From Massilia eburnea (GTDB taxonomy: Bacteria; Pseudomonadota; Gammaproteobacteria; Burkholderiales; Burkholderiaceae_D): a DNA stretch of 52,314 bases. Where the stretch lies: positions 1 through 52,314 of the forward strand of contig NZ_WNKX01000030.1 in assembly GCF_009720745.1 (NCBI RefSeq), written 5' to 3'. The position numbers and the translations under genes are program-made. The notes under the pieces are model-generated. The model did not search any database, was not told the DNA's origin, and saw nothing but the letters and a program-made list of their open reading frames with translations. Below, in pieces: positions 34,722 through 43,921 of this stretch. Each line of letters starts with the position of its first letter. The first letter of the stretch is position 1.

Positions 34722-35494
34722 TGGACGCAGCCGCCATCGGAGTGTTGTTGCTGCTTTGTGCCTATATCCTGCACAAAGTGAGGAATATGCACTTGCTGGT
34801 GCATGCAATGAAGGACGAGGCGCAGCGCGGCCACGCCACCTTCTTCCGACAGCTCGAAGCCTTGCAGGGGCTGTACGTCAGCCTCGGGCTGCAACGCGCG
34901 CTGCCGCTGACCCGCGGCTGGGCGGCTTCGCCGGACTTCCTGCAGGAACTGGCCGCCCATGCACTGGACGAACGGCCGCGGTGCGTCGTGGAATGCAGCA
35001 GCGGGACGTCGACCCTCGTGCTGGCGCGCTGCATGCAAATCAATGGCGCTGGCAAGGTGTACAGCCTGGAACATGATCCTGTCTACGCCCGGCGCACGCG
35101 GCGGCAATTGGAACTGCACGGACTGGCCGAATGGGCCACCATCATCGACGCCCCCTTGCTGACCCAGGCTTTTGGATCGCGCGAACAGCCCTGGTACGAC
35201 CGTAGCGCCCTGGCTGCGATTTCATCAATCGACATGGTGGTAATTGACGGCCCGCCCCAGGCAACCAGCGATGCGGCGCGCTATCCGGCAGGTCCTGTAC
35301 TCTTCCCGAAACTGGCGTCTGGTGCGGCGGTGTTCCTCGATGACTCCATGCGTCCCGGCGAACGCACTTCCCTGCAGCGCTGGGCGGAAGAATTCCCGGA
35401 TATGGAAATTCTTTCCTTGCCGTGCGAGAAAGGTGCTGCAGTGCTGCGCTACCGGCCCGTGGCCGCTATGCGCTGTGCGACTCCTGCCTCATAG
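34721..35494 (+). CDS. Class I SAM-dependent methyltransferase, membrane-anchored
   Basis: 257 residues. An N-terminal helix (AIGVLLLLCAYILHKV) anchors the protein. The Rossmann core has VVECSSGTSTLVLARCM (motif I), KVYSLEHDPVYARRTRR (motif II) and DMVVIDGPP, typical of Methyltransf_24 enzymes. It is the third gene of the chain-length and kinase operon and is translationally coupled. It probably modifies a sugar or lipid intermediate of the polysaccharide; the substrate is unknown. Its last 46 bases overlap the tail of the opposing gene at 35449. Confidence 0.82.
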   Translation: MDAAAIGVLLLLCAYILHKVRNMHLLVHAMKDEAQRGHATFFRQLEALQGLYVSLGLQRALPLTRGWAASPDFLQELAAHALDERPRCVVECSSGTSTLVLARCMQINGAGKVYSLEHDPVYARRTRRQLELHGLAEWATIIDAPLLTQAFGSREQPWYDRSALAAISSIDMVVIDGPPQATSDAARYPAGPVLFPKLASGAAVFLDDSMRPGERTSLQRWAEEFPDMEILSLPCEKGAAVLRYRPVAAMRCATPAS

Positions 35495-36600
35495 GGATGG
35501 CTGATAAGATATTCCTTACGGCGTTGTTGAAGCTTTGCGATGTGGCCCTCGATTGATCCCGGCAAAAGCTCGGCGCCAAAGCCATCGCCTGTAGCGGCGC
35601 CCCCAGCGATACGAGCGAGGATGCTATCGCCCACACTTTCGCGATAATGCGAGGTTTCCCAATAGTTCAGCATGGCGGAACGGTTCCCCGCCTGCGGAAC
35701 CGGTTCGGTGGTGACGTGGTTAAAGCCTGAAAAATCGAACACGCGCACGTCGCAGCCGGCGGCGCGCAAGCGTGCGCCGATTGCTGCCAGGTCGGCAAGC
35801 CAGGCTTCGAACCGCGCGCCTTTTCCTCTCCAATACAGGCCATCGATCGTCATGGCATGGGTCGGGTTGACATACAGCCGCCAGTGCAGCTTGCATCCCC
35901 GGCCGATCGCGCTTTCCATCGATTGCAGCGTGTCCGCCGTCGGCCCTTCCCCACGCAGGAATTCGCGCGTGCGTGCCTCGACTACCTGCGCGGCGCCTCC
36001 CCAGCCATCGATGCGCGCCTGCATGCAGGCGCCATCGCGCTGTCCGTATTGCGCCAGGCTTGGATGGCAGACTGCCAGCGAACGGCCACGGAGCAAGTCA
36101 AGCGATTCGCGGCTCATGTCGAGGCTGACCGAGCGCTGCAAGTCAAGCAGGAAGCGCCGCGCCAGGTACCGGCCGTCACTGGCGAGCAAGCCATTTTCCA
36201 GCTCCGTATTGCCGACAGATAGGGTGAACGATGGCGCGTCCAGGCCCCAGATGACCGTCCGGACATCGCCAACCTGCCTCGCATGTCCCAGCATGCGCAG
36301 CGCGTCTCCCACCGTGGCGCCTGATAGCGCGGCATTGAAGACCCGCTCCCGCCCGCCGCGCGGAACTGCCATGCCGAGTTCGGTGCGGGAATTGCCAAGA
36401 TAGACAGTTTCGGGCCGGTATAAGGCGATAGCGTAAGTCTTGCCCCAGGCATTGAGCTTTTCGACCGGCTGGCGCAAGCGCTTGACTTCAGGCGTCTGCC
36501 ATTGATGGATCAGATAGGGGTCCAGCGTGTAATTGGTGGCGGCCACGCCGCATACCAGGAGCAAAGGCATTCCGCCTGCGATGGCGACGTAGGATTTCAT
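35449..36600 (-). CDS. AlgJ/SGNH-like partner of the MBOAT acyltransferase
   Basis: 383 residues. One N-terminal membrane segment (GGMPLLLVCGVAATNY) is followed by a periplasmic domain. YLGNSRTELGM with VFNAALSGATVGDALRML and TVIWGLDAPSF recalls SGNH-type proteins that accompany MBOAT proteins in O-acetylation systems. A canonical catalytic SxxH motif is not obvious, so the assignment stays at the level of fold and position. It starts 1 base from the MBOAT stop, the last gene of a five-gene operon. It probably helps transfer acetyl groups to the exopolysaccharide in the periplasm. Confidence 0.65.
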   Translation of the reverse strand: MKSYVAIAGGMPLLLVCGVAATNYTLDPYLIHQWQTPEVKRLRQPVEKLNAWGKTYAIALYRPETVYLGNSRTELGMAVPRGGRERVFNAALSGATVGDALRMLGHARQVGDVRTVIWGLDAPSFTLSVGNTELENGLLASDGRYLARRFLLDLQRSVSLDMSRESLDLLRGRSLAVCHPSLAQYGQRDGACMQARIDGWGGAAQVVEARTREFLRGEGPTADTLQSMESAIGRGCKLHWRLYVNPTHAMTIDGLYWRGKGARFEAWLADLAAIGARLRAAGCDVRVFDFSGFNHVTTEPVPQAGNRSAMLNYWETSHYRESVGDSILARIAGGAATGDGFGAELLPGSIEGHIAKLQQRRKEYLISHPYEAGVAQRIAATGR

Positions 36601-36601
36601 C

Positions 36602-37957
36602 TCAGAATTGGAAGTAGAGAAATTCGGTCGGCCGGTTCATGCTGAAGACGCAGGCAAGCAGCAAGGCGGCGACTGCGCCGGCATGCGGCAGCGATCCGGT
36701 CCAATGGCGTTGCAGCATCTCGCGCGTGTTGGGCGCGAACCAGGCCGACAGGCAGGCTGCAGCCAGCAGCGGCATTGCGCCGCCGCCTGCGGCGATGCAT
36801 TGCAAGCCGGGTCCGCCCAAGGCGTGCGGCAATCCAAGTCCGTTCAAGCCGGCGATTCCGGACCAGATCTGAAGCGCAGAGGCGATGTCCGGCGCGCGGA
36901 ACGGAACCCAGGCCAGCAAGACGGCGATGAACGTCAGCGGCCATGCCCACCAAGCCTCCTTGCCGCCGCCGAAACGCTGCTGCAGCACCAGGAACAGGCC
37001 ATGCAAGCCGCCCCAAGCAATAAAAGGCCAACCGGCGCCATGCCAGGCTCCGCCCAGCACCATGGTGACCATCAGGTTGCGCCAGCGTTTCCAGGTTCCC
37101 CCACGGTTGCCTCCCAGCGGGATGTACAGGTAATCGCGCAGGAAACGCGACAAGGTCATATGCCAGCGGCGCCAGAAATCCGAGATATTGCGCGCCTTGT
37201 AGGGGGAATCGAAATTTTCAGGCAAGCGCACGCCGAACAATCGGGACAGGCCGATCGCCATATCGGAATACCCCGAAAAATCGAAATACAACTGCATGCT
37301 GTAGGCGAGTGTGCCAATCCAGGCATCCATCATTTGCGGCGCCACCCCGCCCGCGAACAATGGCGTCACCATTGGCGCCAGGTTGTCCGCCACCAGGACT
37401 TTCTTGGCCAGCCCAAGCGCAAAGACCGTCAATCCGAATGCCAGATCCTCCGCCTGCAGCGGCCGGCCGTTGCGGAATTGCGGCATCATCTCGGCGTGAT
37501 GCAATACAGGACCGGCGACCAGATGCGGGAAATAGCTGACAAACAGAAGATAAGGCGCAAAACGCGGTTCGCGCGCTTTGCCGCGCCAGCAATCGACCAG
37601 GAAAGCGACCTGCGTGAATGTGAAGAAAGAAATCCCGATCGGCAAGGCGAGGCCGGTCGACACGCCGAACAGGAATGCCGCGTATTTGAACCAGCCCAGT
37701 GCGCAGAGATTAAGCGCCAAGGCCGCCCACAGCGCCGCGTCGCGAGGCTGGCCCGCGAGCCCGCATATGGCACGCCCCGCGCCATAGTTGGCGCAGATCG
37801 ACAGCAGCAAGAGCGGGAGAAAACGCCAATCCCACCAGGCATAGAAAATCAGGGAACAAATGCCAAGCCAGGCAACGCCGCGCCGGCGAAACAACTGGTA
37901 GCCTGCCAGGACCAGCGGCAGGAACAGGAAGAGGAAGGCGAAAGAGTTAAACAGCAT
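36602..37957 (-). CDS. MBOAT-family O-acyltransferase (AlgI-like)
   Basis: 451 residues from ATG 37957, which overlaps the end of the glycosyltransferase gene by 11 bases. About ten membrane segments. Family motifs: LPIGISFFTFTQVAFLVDCWRG, YFDFSGYSDMAIGLSRLFG, NFDSPYKARNISDFWRRWH, and the conserved histidine in LGGAWHGAGW. It should move acetyl groups across the inner membrane for O-acetylation of the exopolysaccharide, working with the AlgJ-like protein encoded next. Confidence 0.94.
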   Translation of the reverse strand: MLFNSFAFLFLFLPLVLAGYQLFRRRGVAWLGICSLIFYAWWDWRFLPLLLLSICANYGAGRAICGLAGQPRDAALWAALALNLCALGWFKYAAFLFGVSTGLALPIGISFFTFTQVAFLVDCWRGKAREPRFAPYLLFVSYFPHLVAGPVLHHAEMMPQFRNGRPLQAEDLAFGLTVFALGLAKKVLVADNLAPMVTPLFAGGVAPQMMDAWIGTLAYSMQLYFDFSGYSDMAIGLSRLFGVRLPENFDSPYKARNISDFWRRWHMTLSRFLRDYLYIPLGGNRGGTWKRWRNLMVTMVLGGAWHGAGWPFIAWGGLHGLFLVLQQRFGGGKEAWWAWPLTFIAVLLAWVPFRAPDIASALQIWSGIAGLNGLGLPHALGGPGLQCIAAGGGAMPLLAAACLSAWFAPNTREMLQRHWTGSLPHAGAVAALLLACVFSMNRPTEFLYFQF

Positions 37958-38993
37958 GGGCCGGAACCAGTTCGCGGTAGCAGGCGGCCACCTGGGTCGC
38001 CACGCGTTGCCATGTGAATTGCTCGACCATCGCCTGCACACTGGCACGCCCCGGCGGTTTTCGCGCCAGGCTAAGGATGGCCTCGCGCTGGCCAGCCCTG
38101 TCGTCCCAGGCTACTTTACGCAGCATGGTCCCGCTGCCATCGAGCTGCAAAGCGCTTTCTTCGGTCATCACGACGGGGGTGCCGGCCGCCAATGCTTCCA
38201 GTACCGAAAGAGGAAACACTTCACCCTGGCTTGGCAATGCGACCACGGAGGCTGCCGCAAAGGCGCTCGCCAGCAGGGGGTCTTCATGGTCAAGCGCGCC
38301 GAGCCAGCGTACCCACGGCGATCTGAGGATCTCCTGCAGGTATCCGTGCTCTTCGCGCGATACGGGTCCAATCAGCACCAGCGGCAATTCAGCCCCCTCC
38401 AATGCCTGCGCCAGGCCAAGCTGGTTCTTATAGGGGGACACGGAGCCGACCGTCAAGGCAAAAGGCCCGATGATGCCTGTGCGTTGCCGAAACAATTCAG
38501 CCCTGGCGGTAAAGAACTGCCGGCTGATCCCATTTGGGAACACACGTATCTTCGCGCGTTCGGTGAGAAAGCCATTGACGATGGCCTCCCGCTCGGCCTC
38601 GCCGAGCGCAATCACGAGGTCCGCGAGCTGCAACGCGCGCTTGGTCTGGGCATAGCTCGTTTGCAGGTTGTATGAGCTGATCTTGCCCGCCAGGCGGTCT
38701 GCGACGCGCGCACGGAAACCGGTATTGCGGTCCCAGCTTGGCGAAACAAGCGGCGACAGGACCACGGGCACGCCGAGATCGACTGCCGACTCCACAACGC
38801 GGAAGTTGCCGTTGTGGGCGGAGAAAACATGGATCAAATCAAAATCGGCCAGCTTCTGCCTGGACGGATCGACCAGTTCCGCCGACATTGTGGCGTCCAG
38901 CTGGTTCAGCGCCGCGATGGTTTCGCGCACTTGCACCTGCAGCCCGCCTTCGCGCTGGAACAACATCGGGTAGGACAGGATTCCAACACGCAT
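37947..38993 (-). CDS. Glycosyltransferase family 4
   Basis: 348 residues, GGGAGA upstream. The opening GILSYPMLFQREGGLQVQV is a GT-B N-terminal loop. DLIHVFSAHNGNF and IRVFPNGISRQFF follow. The C-terminal domain has ALTVGSVSPYKNQLGLAQAL and VVALPSQGEVFPLSVLEALAAGTPVV, the E-x7-E retaining motif. A cytosolic enzyme that adds a sugar to the lipid-linked repeat unit. Third gene of the leftward operon. Confidence 0.92.
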   Translation of the reverse strand: MRVGILSYPMLFQREGGLQVQVRETIAALNQLDATMSAELVDPSRQKLADFDLIHVFSAHNGNFRVVESAVDLGVPVVLSPLVSPSWDRNTGFRARVADRLAGKISSYNLQTSYAQTKRALQLADLVIALGEAEREAIVNGFLTERAKIRVFPNGISRQFFTARAELFRQRTGIIGPFALTVGSVSPYKNQLGLAQALEGAELPLVLIGPVSREEHGYLQEILRSPWVRWLGALDHEDPLLASAFAAASVVALPSQGEVFPLSVLEALAAGTPVVMTEESALQLDGSGTMLRKVAWDDRAGQREAILSLARKPPGRASVQAMVEQFTWQRVATQVAACYRELVPAHAV

Positions 38994-39005
38994 GGCGATC
39001 TCCCT

Positions 39006-40430
39006 TCATTGCTGCGAGCCGGCGGCTCGCAGGAAGCCCGCAAGTGGATGCCGCTGCAGCCAGATTGCAGCCCCCCAGCCAAGCGCTCCGGCCGCCGCTC
39101 CTGCCATCATTCGCAGCGGCCCCGCTGCTGCCGGTACGGCGGCGAGGACGAGCAAAGCCGGCGTGACCGCGGCCAGGGCTGCAATGGCACTTTTGCGCAT
39201 CTGCCTCAGCAACGCCATCAGCTCCAGGCCATACAGCGCGCGCAAACTGCGCAGCACCACGTAACTGCGCAACACCAGGCTCAGGGCAACTGCAGCCGCC
39301 AGCCATTGCAGGCCCTCCATCGCCGCCGGCACCAGCAGTACCAGCCTTCCGGCAACCGAAATGGCATCGATGCGCGCCTGTTCTGCGAAATGCCCGGTCG
39401 CCAGCAGCATGTAGCGCGCCATATTGAGCATGCTATACAGCGCGGCGGCGCCACACATGATCCGGATCAAAGGTACGCTGGCCTGCCATTGATACCCGTA
39501 CAGCAGCGTGACAAGTGGCGACGCGAACAGTCCTGCGAACAGGAAGAACGGCCAGGAAAGCGCGGTAATGCAGGACGCGGCCGAAAGGTAAGCCTGGACA
39601 GGATCGTTTCCTTCGCGCGCATGCCGGGCGAACAAAGGAAAGATGACTGGCGATACCGCACTCGTCACCGCCTGGTTGAAAAGTGCGAGCACGGACTGTG
39701 CCTTGCCCAGCACTGCCACTTCCTCGGCGCCGAGCAACTTGCCGGCGACCAGGTCCGGCGCCACAACGCCAAGTTCGTCAATCGCGTTTCCTGTCACGGC
39801 GAGGCTTCCCGGCCGCACCAGCTCCCAAACGCCCTGCCACGCGGGGCGCCAGGCCATGCCGGGCGGCTGCAGCAGCAAGGCAGCGATCAATCCCGTGAAG
39901 GTCCCGGCAAGGCCGCCCCATGCAAGGGCGCGCGCGCCCATCCCCGCGACAGCAAAGGCAATGGTGGCGATGAACTGTACGACACAATAGCAGGCGCTTA
40001 CCTTGAGCAAAGCGCCTGCGCGCATTTCACGGCGAAGCATCGCTGTCACCTGGGACGAAAAAGGCACCAGCAAGAAGTTCAGCAGCAGGATATGCAACAC
40101 TGTACGCAATTCCGGTTGCCGATAGAATGCCGCCAGCGGTTCCGCCAGTGCCGCCAGCATCAGCGCGAGCCCCCATCCCATCGCCAACCCTATCGTGAAC
40201 AGGGCGCGCTGTTCCGGCACGGACAAGTCCCGCCGCGCCACAAGTAGTTGTCCAGTCCCGAGATCGCGGAATACCTGGGCTAGTCCAGTCAGCACGGCGG
40301 CAATGGAGTAGACGCCAATTTCAGCCGGCGACAACAGGCGCGCCAGGATCGCCGAAGATGCAAGCGCCAGGGCCACCTGCAAATACTTCTCGGCGAAGCC
40401 AAACGCAAAATTGCGCGCCAGCCCGCGCAT
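39006..40430 (-). CDS. Polysaccharide flippase (Wzx/MATE-like)
   Basis: 474 residues from ATG 40430, one base after the stop of the upstream gene. About 12-14 hydrophobic segments. It opens NFAFGFAEKYLQVALALASSA and has LARLLSPAEIGVYSIAAVL and RDLGTGQLLVARRDLS, typical of polysaccharide biosynthesis exporters of the MVF superfamily. It should flip the lipid-linked repeat unit to the periplasm. Confidence 0.92.
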   Translation of the reverse strand: MRGLARNFAFGFAEKYLQVALALASSAILARLLSPAEIGVYSIAAVLTGLAQVFRDLGTGQLLVARRDLSVPEQRALFTIGLAMGWGLALMLAALAEPLAAFYRQPELRTVLHILLLNFLLVPFSSQVTAMLRREMRAGALLKVSACYCVVQFIATIAFAVAGMGARALAWGGLAGTFTGLIAALLLQPPGMAWRPAWQGVWELVRPGSLAVTGNAIDELGVVAPDLVAGKLLGAEEVAVLGKAQSVLALFNQAVTSAVSPVIFPLFARHAREGNDPVQAYLSAASCITALSWPFFLFAGLFASPLVTLLYGYQWQASVPLIRIMCGAAALYSMLNMARYMLLATGHFAEQARIDAISVAGRLVLLVPAAMEGLQWLAAAVALSLVLRSYVVLRSLRALYGLELMALLRQMRKSAIAALAAVTPALLVLAAVPAAAGPLRMMAGAAAGALGWGAAIWLQRHPLAGFLRAAGSQQ

Positions 40431-40431
40431 A

Positions 40432-42513
40432 TCACGCCAACCCGTCGTAAAAGGCTTGAACCTGCGCGCTGACGACTGGCACCGCGTAGCGGGCCTCGAC
40501 TTCCGCCCTGCCCCGCCGGCCCATTTCTTCCCTGCGCACAGGATCGTCCAGCAAAAGAATGATGGAAGAAATGGCATTGTCCACGTCGCCAGGCGCCAGG
40601 AGCATGCCCCCTGCACTGTCCTGCAAGATGTCTTCACTCCCCGGCGCCCGGGTTGCCAGTGCAGGTACGCCGCAGGCCATGGCTTCGATCGTCGCGGTCC
40701 CGAAACCCTCGCGCCGGCTGACCAGCAGGTGCAAGTCCATGGCGGGGATGATGGATTCGACGTCAGCCTGGAATCCAGTAAAAATGACGCGCCGGCTCAA
40801 ACGCTGGCGGCGCACCGAGTCACGCAGGTAGGATTCCAGCGGCCCGGTGCCTACCAGCAGCAATTTCAGCCTCGGGCGCGATTTGGCCAGGAGGGCGAAG
40901 ATAGTCAGCAACTCCTCGGGGCGCTTCTGCGCCGACAAGCGTCCCACGCTGCCAATGACTTCGTCGTTTTCCGCAATTCCCCATTGATGGCGGGCCGCCG
41001 CCCGGCGCCGTGGCGAAACCCGGAAGCGCTGCAAGTCGACGCAATTTGGTATGACGGCCAGCCGCACTTCGGCCGGCAGCCATTCGCGGTACAGCGCCAG
41101 GAAGTGCCGCATCGCGGAGTCGGATACTGCATACACACCCTTCACTCCCGCCATGGCCCGCTGCAGGAGTTCGCGCTCCCACTGATTGAACTCCGTCAGC
41201 GGAAAAGCGTTATGCACGCTGATCACGGCCGGAACGCCGCAATGCTGCGCAAGCCAGAGCGCACTGGCGCCGTAAGTAGTCCAGCAGAATGCAATGTGCA
41301 CCAGGTTGGGCCGCAGCTTGCGTAGTGCCGGCGCTGAAAATGCCATGGCGCGCAAGCAGTTGAGACGGCGCCAGGACCATTCCTCAAGCAACGGCGGCAC
41401 GTTCAGGCTGGCCACTTCTACGCATTCGTCCTGCGCCGCCTGGCGCCAGCGCTCATCGCCGGCGAAACGCGGTGGCGCCAGGACGCAGTCATAGCCAACC
41501 CGTTTCAGGAAGCGCGCCTCATCGAGCATGCGCAATTCCATCCCGCCGAGCTCGCCGGAAAAACTCGTAATCACGATGCGTGTTGCCGGGGAGCGCTTTG
41601 CGGCCGCAGCCGCTTCTTTGATATATCCACCGAGGTAGGCCAGTTCCCAGCGCCGCAAGAATATGCGTTCGGGCTGGCGCAGCAGCAAGGCGCCTGCCAA
41701 TCCGCACAGTTCACTGATGTATTTGCGCAGCATCCAGCGCGGCGCGCCAAACAGTTCCGGAAACTGGCCTGGCTTGGCAAGCCTGCAGGCGCCGCGCCCG
41801 TAGCGCCGGGCGCGGGTGATGATCCAACCCGTGGTGAGCTGCACTGGCCGGATATGATGCGCGACACGCGCCGCCGGGCAAAACCAGGACTGGAACCCAG
41901 CCCCTTCCAGCAATCGGGTGAAGCTGACTTCACCTCCCATCGCGTACTCGCCTGCAGCCGGTCCGATCGTCTCATCGAAGCGGTAACCGTGGCTGAAGAC
42001 CTCTCCTCGCACCGCCATATTGGCGCCCCAAACAAGCCCCGGGTAGACCGGCCCCTCCGGCAACTCGGGACTCGTCAGGCCATAGGTCAGCCCGCAAGGC
42101 ACCAGCCGCAGCAGCCATTCAGGCGGAGACTGGCCCCAATCGGGCACGATGCTGCCGCCGAAGATGGCGAAGCCCTGGCGTTCCGTCGCCGCATCGGCAT
42201 ACCGCAGCAGCCAGTCGCGCTCCGGTGTCGCATCATCGTCGGTAAATACGAACAAGCGGGTCTCGGGCCCTTTCATTGCCAATGCCAGTCCGTGGTTCAA
42301 GGCCGTGTTCTTGCCGCGCCGCGGTTCAAAGGCGTAATGCAGCGGCAAGCGGCCGGCGTAGGACATCAGCAGTTCACGCGTTCCATCGTTACTGCCATTG
42401 TCCACGACCAGCAGGCGCCAGCCTTCCTCGGGACTGTGCAGCTGCGTGTAGGCGTTGAGCACCTGCGGCAAAGTCCGCACTCCATTGAATGTGGCCATCA
42501 GGACTGTCAGCAT
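40432..42513 (-). CDS. Fused glycosyltransferase, GT2 plus GT4
   Basis: 693 residues, GGGAGGAG upstream. Residues 1-240 are a GT2 (GT-A) enzyme: TVLMATFNGVRTLPQVLNAY, VVDNGSNDGT, the DDD of FVFTDDDATPERDWL, and GGEVSFTRLLEGAGF. A helical linker follows to about 310. Residues 315-693 are a GT4 (GT-B): VITSFSGELGGMELRMLDEA, SVHNAFPL, VIPNCVDLQRF, SVGRLSAQKRPEELL and SRREGFGTATIEAMACGVPAL. The fusion probably adds two successive sugars or couples two steps of repeat-unit assembly. First gene of the leftward operon. Confidence 0.93.
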   Translation of the reverse strand: MLTVLMATFNGVRTLPQVLNAYTQLHSPEEGWRLLVVDNGSNDGTRELLMSYAGRLPLHYAFEPRRGKNTALNHGLALAMKGPETRLFVFTDDDATPERDWLLRYADAATERQGFAIFGGSIVPDWGQSPPEWLLRLVPCGLTYGLTSPELPEGPVYPGLVWGANMAVRGEVFSHGYRFDETIGPAAGEYAMGGEVSFTRLLEGAGFQSWFCPAARVAHHIRPVQLTTGWIITRARRYGRGACRLAKPGQFPELFGAPRWMLRKYISELCGLAGALLLRQPERIFLRRWELAYLGGYIKEAAAAAKRSPATRIVITSFSGELGGMELRMLDEARFLKRVGYDCVLAPPRFAGDERWRQAAQDECVEVASLNVPPLLEEWSWRRLNCLRAMAFSAPALRKLRPNLVHIAFCWTTYGASALWLAQHCGVPAVISVHNAFPLTEFNQWERELLQRAMAGVKGVYAVSDSAMRHFLALYREWLPAEVRLAVIPNCVDLQRFRVSPRRRAAARHQWGIAENDEVIGSVGRLSAQKRPEELLTIFALLAKSRPRLKLLLVGTGPLESYLRDSVRRQRLSRRVIFTGFQADVESIIPAMDLHLLVSRREGFGTATIEAMACGVPALATRAPGSEDILQDSAGGMLLAPGDVDNAISSIILLLDDPVRREEMGRRGRAEVEARYAVPVVSAQVQAFYDGLA

Positions 42514-42564
42514 GACGTCTCCTCCCTGGATGTCCCAGTCTATTCAAGGCGTCGGCTTTATCGT

Positions 42565-42578
42565 TTGCGCTAGCGCAA
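42565..42578. promoter_or_regulatory. Perfect 14-base palindrome between divergent genes
   Basis: TTGCGCTAGCGCAA, with no spacer, lies in the 98-base gap between the glycosyltransferase operon and the GNAT-like gene. A dimeric regulator could bind here and affect both directions. The regulator is unknown. Confidence 0.45.
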
Positions 42579-42611
42579 GATGCGGGCGCGAAGCTTTGCT
42601 GTAATGGTTCC

Positions 42612-43316
42612 ATGACGACGCATTTCCTACAGACGCTCGCAGAACTGGGCGTACGCAATACAGCGTGGTACGCGCTGGCGCGCTGCCTGCGCTTCGGCGG
42701 GATCAGCGTGTACCGCTATCAGTTCGTGGCGCAACCCGTCGCTGCCGGCGCGATGCGCGCGTCGCCCGGAAAGCTCGCCATGCGCCCGGTCACATCACTG
42801 GCCGAGCTGCCGGCCGATTATCCAAGGCCGCGCGAGGTGGTGGCCGCGCGCTTTCGCCAAGGCGGCTGCAGCATCGCAGCCTGGAAAGGGGATGAACTCG
42901 CCGGTATCCTTTGGTATCAGTTCGGCGCCTACCAGGAAGACGAAGTCAGGGTCCGCTACTGCCTTCCCTCGCCGCGCGCATGCTGGGACTACGATGTGTT
43001 CATCCATCCCAGGATGCGGCTTGGCACGGCGTTCTGCCGCCTGTGGGACGAGGCGAACCGCCGCCTGCACGAGCGCGGCATCGAATGGACATGCAGCCGC
43101 ATCTCCGCTTTCAATCCCGCATCCCTGCGGGCCCACGCCAGGATCGGCGCCATCGCCATGGGCAGTGCGACTTTCTTCCGGCTGGGCCGCTGGCAACTGA
43201 TGCTCGCCAGCCGCCCGCCCTACTGCCACCTGTCCGGCACAGCCACCTCGTGGCCACAGCTGGTATTCGATACCGTTCCGCTTGAAAAAGGAGCACGCCA
43301 ATGCAAGGCTTCCTGA
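42612..43316 (+). CDS. GNAT-like acetyltransferase family protein
   Basis: 234 residues. The N-terminal 75 residues are unfamiliar. From about 80, SIAAWKGDELAGILWYQFG, then DYDVFIHPRMRLGTAFCRLW and SRISAFNPASLRAHARIGA look like a GNAT core, where AHARIGA stands at the usual position of beta-strand 7. It lies beside the polysaccharide operon and overlaps the TPR gene by 16 bases. It might acylate a sugar or amino sugar; this is inferred from the neighbourhood. Confidence 0.6.
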   Translation: MTTHFLQTLAELGVRNTAWYALARCLRFGGISVYRYQFVAQPVAAGAMRASPGKLAMRPVTSLAELPADYPRPREVVAARFRQGGCSIAAWKGDELAGILWYQFGAYQEDEVRVRYCLPSPRACWDYDVFIHPRMRLGTAFCRLWDEANRRLHERGIEWTCSRISAFNPASLRAHARIGAIAMGSATFFRLGRWQLMLASRPPYCHLSGTATSWPQLVFDTVPLEKGARQCKAS

Positions 43317-43921
43317 TATTGCTCGCCGCATTGGCAGCCGATTGTCCGCCATACAGCAAAGGCGCTACGGGCGGGGATTACTACAATGCTGAAGACGCCA
43401 AAGGCTTGACGGTAGTCGAGACCTTTCATTTCGGACCGCAAGTCGAGACCCTGCAACGCGGCATGACCGGCACGCTAGGCGCAGACCTCGGCTACACACT
43501 TGAACACTTCCCCAACCATCCGCGCGCACTCGCAGCAATGGCCCGCCTTGCCCTCCGATCCAAAGCCCGGCAGGCGCCCGGCGCCCCGCTGACGGTGGAG
43601 TGCTACTTCCAGAGGGCGCTCGCCTATGTCCCCTCCGATGGCGCCACACGCGCTTTGTACGGTGCTTACCTGCTGTCTATGAAGCGTGATGCGGAAGCCG
43701 TGGAGCAGCTGCAGGCGGCGCTCGAATTCCAGGAAACGAATGCGGCCGCCTGGTATAACCTCGGTCTGGCGCAAGTGCGCCTGAAGAATTGGCCCGCCGC
43801 CCTGGCTTCGGCGCGCAAGGCCTATGGGCAAGGTTTTCCCCTCCCTGGATTGCGCCAGCAACTCAAGGAGGCGGGGCAATGGCGCGAGCCGCAATCATTT
43901 GATCCCATGGTGGCTCATTAG
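43301..43921 (+). CDS. TPR-repeat protein with short leader
   Basis: 206 residues, AAAGGAG 8 bases upstream. The leader MQGFLILLAALAAD is weakly signal-like. Two to three TPR units lie between 80 and 190 (GATRALYGAYLLSMKRDAEA; NAAAWYNLGLAQVRLKNWPA). Tight overlap with the GNAT-like gene suggests one transcript. Its last 27 bases overlap the end of prsR tail-to-tail. Confidence 0.7.
   Translation: MQGFLILLAALAADCPPYSKGATGGDYYNAEDAKGLTVVETFHFGPQVETLQRGMTGTLGADLGYTLEHFPNHPRALAAMARLALRSKARQAPGAPLTVECYFQRALAYVPSDGATRALYGAYLLSMKRDAEAVEQLQAALEFQETNAAAWYNLGLAQVRLKNWPAALASARKAYGQGFPLPGLRQQLKEAGQWREPQSFDPMVAH

Noticed and set aside
36608..40247. Long plus-strand frames (36608-38017 and 38814-40247) opposite the MBOAT and flippase genes
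   Set aside because: Products are highly charged and Gln/Arg-rich, as expected from the complement of membrane-protein codons. The minus-strand genes show clear membrane topology and motifs.
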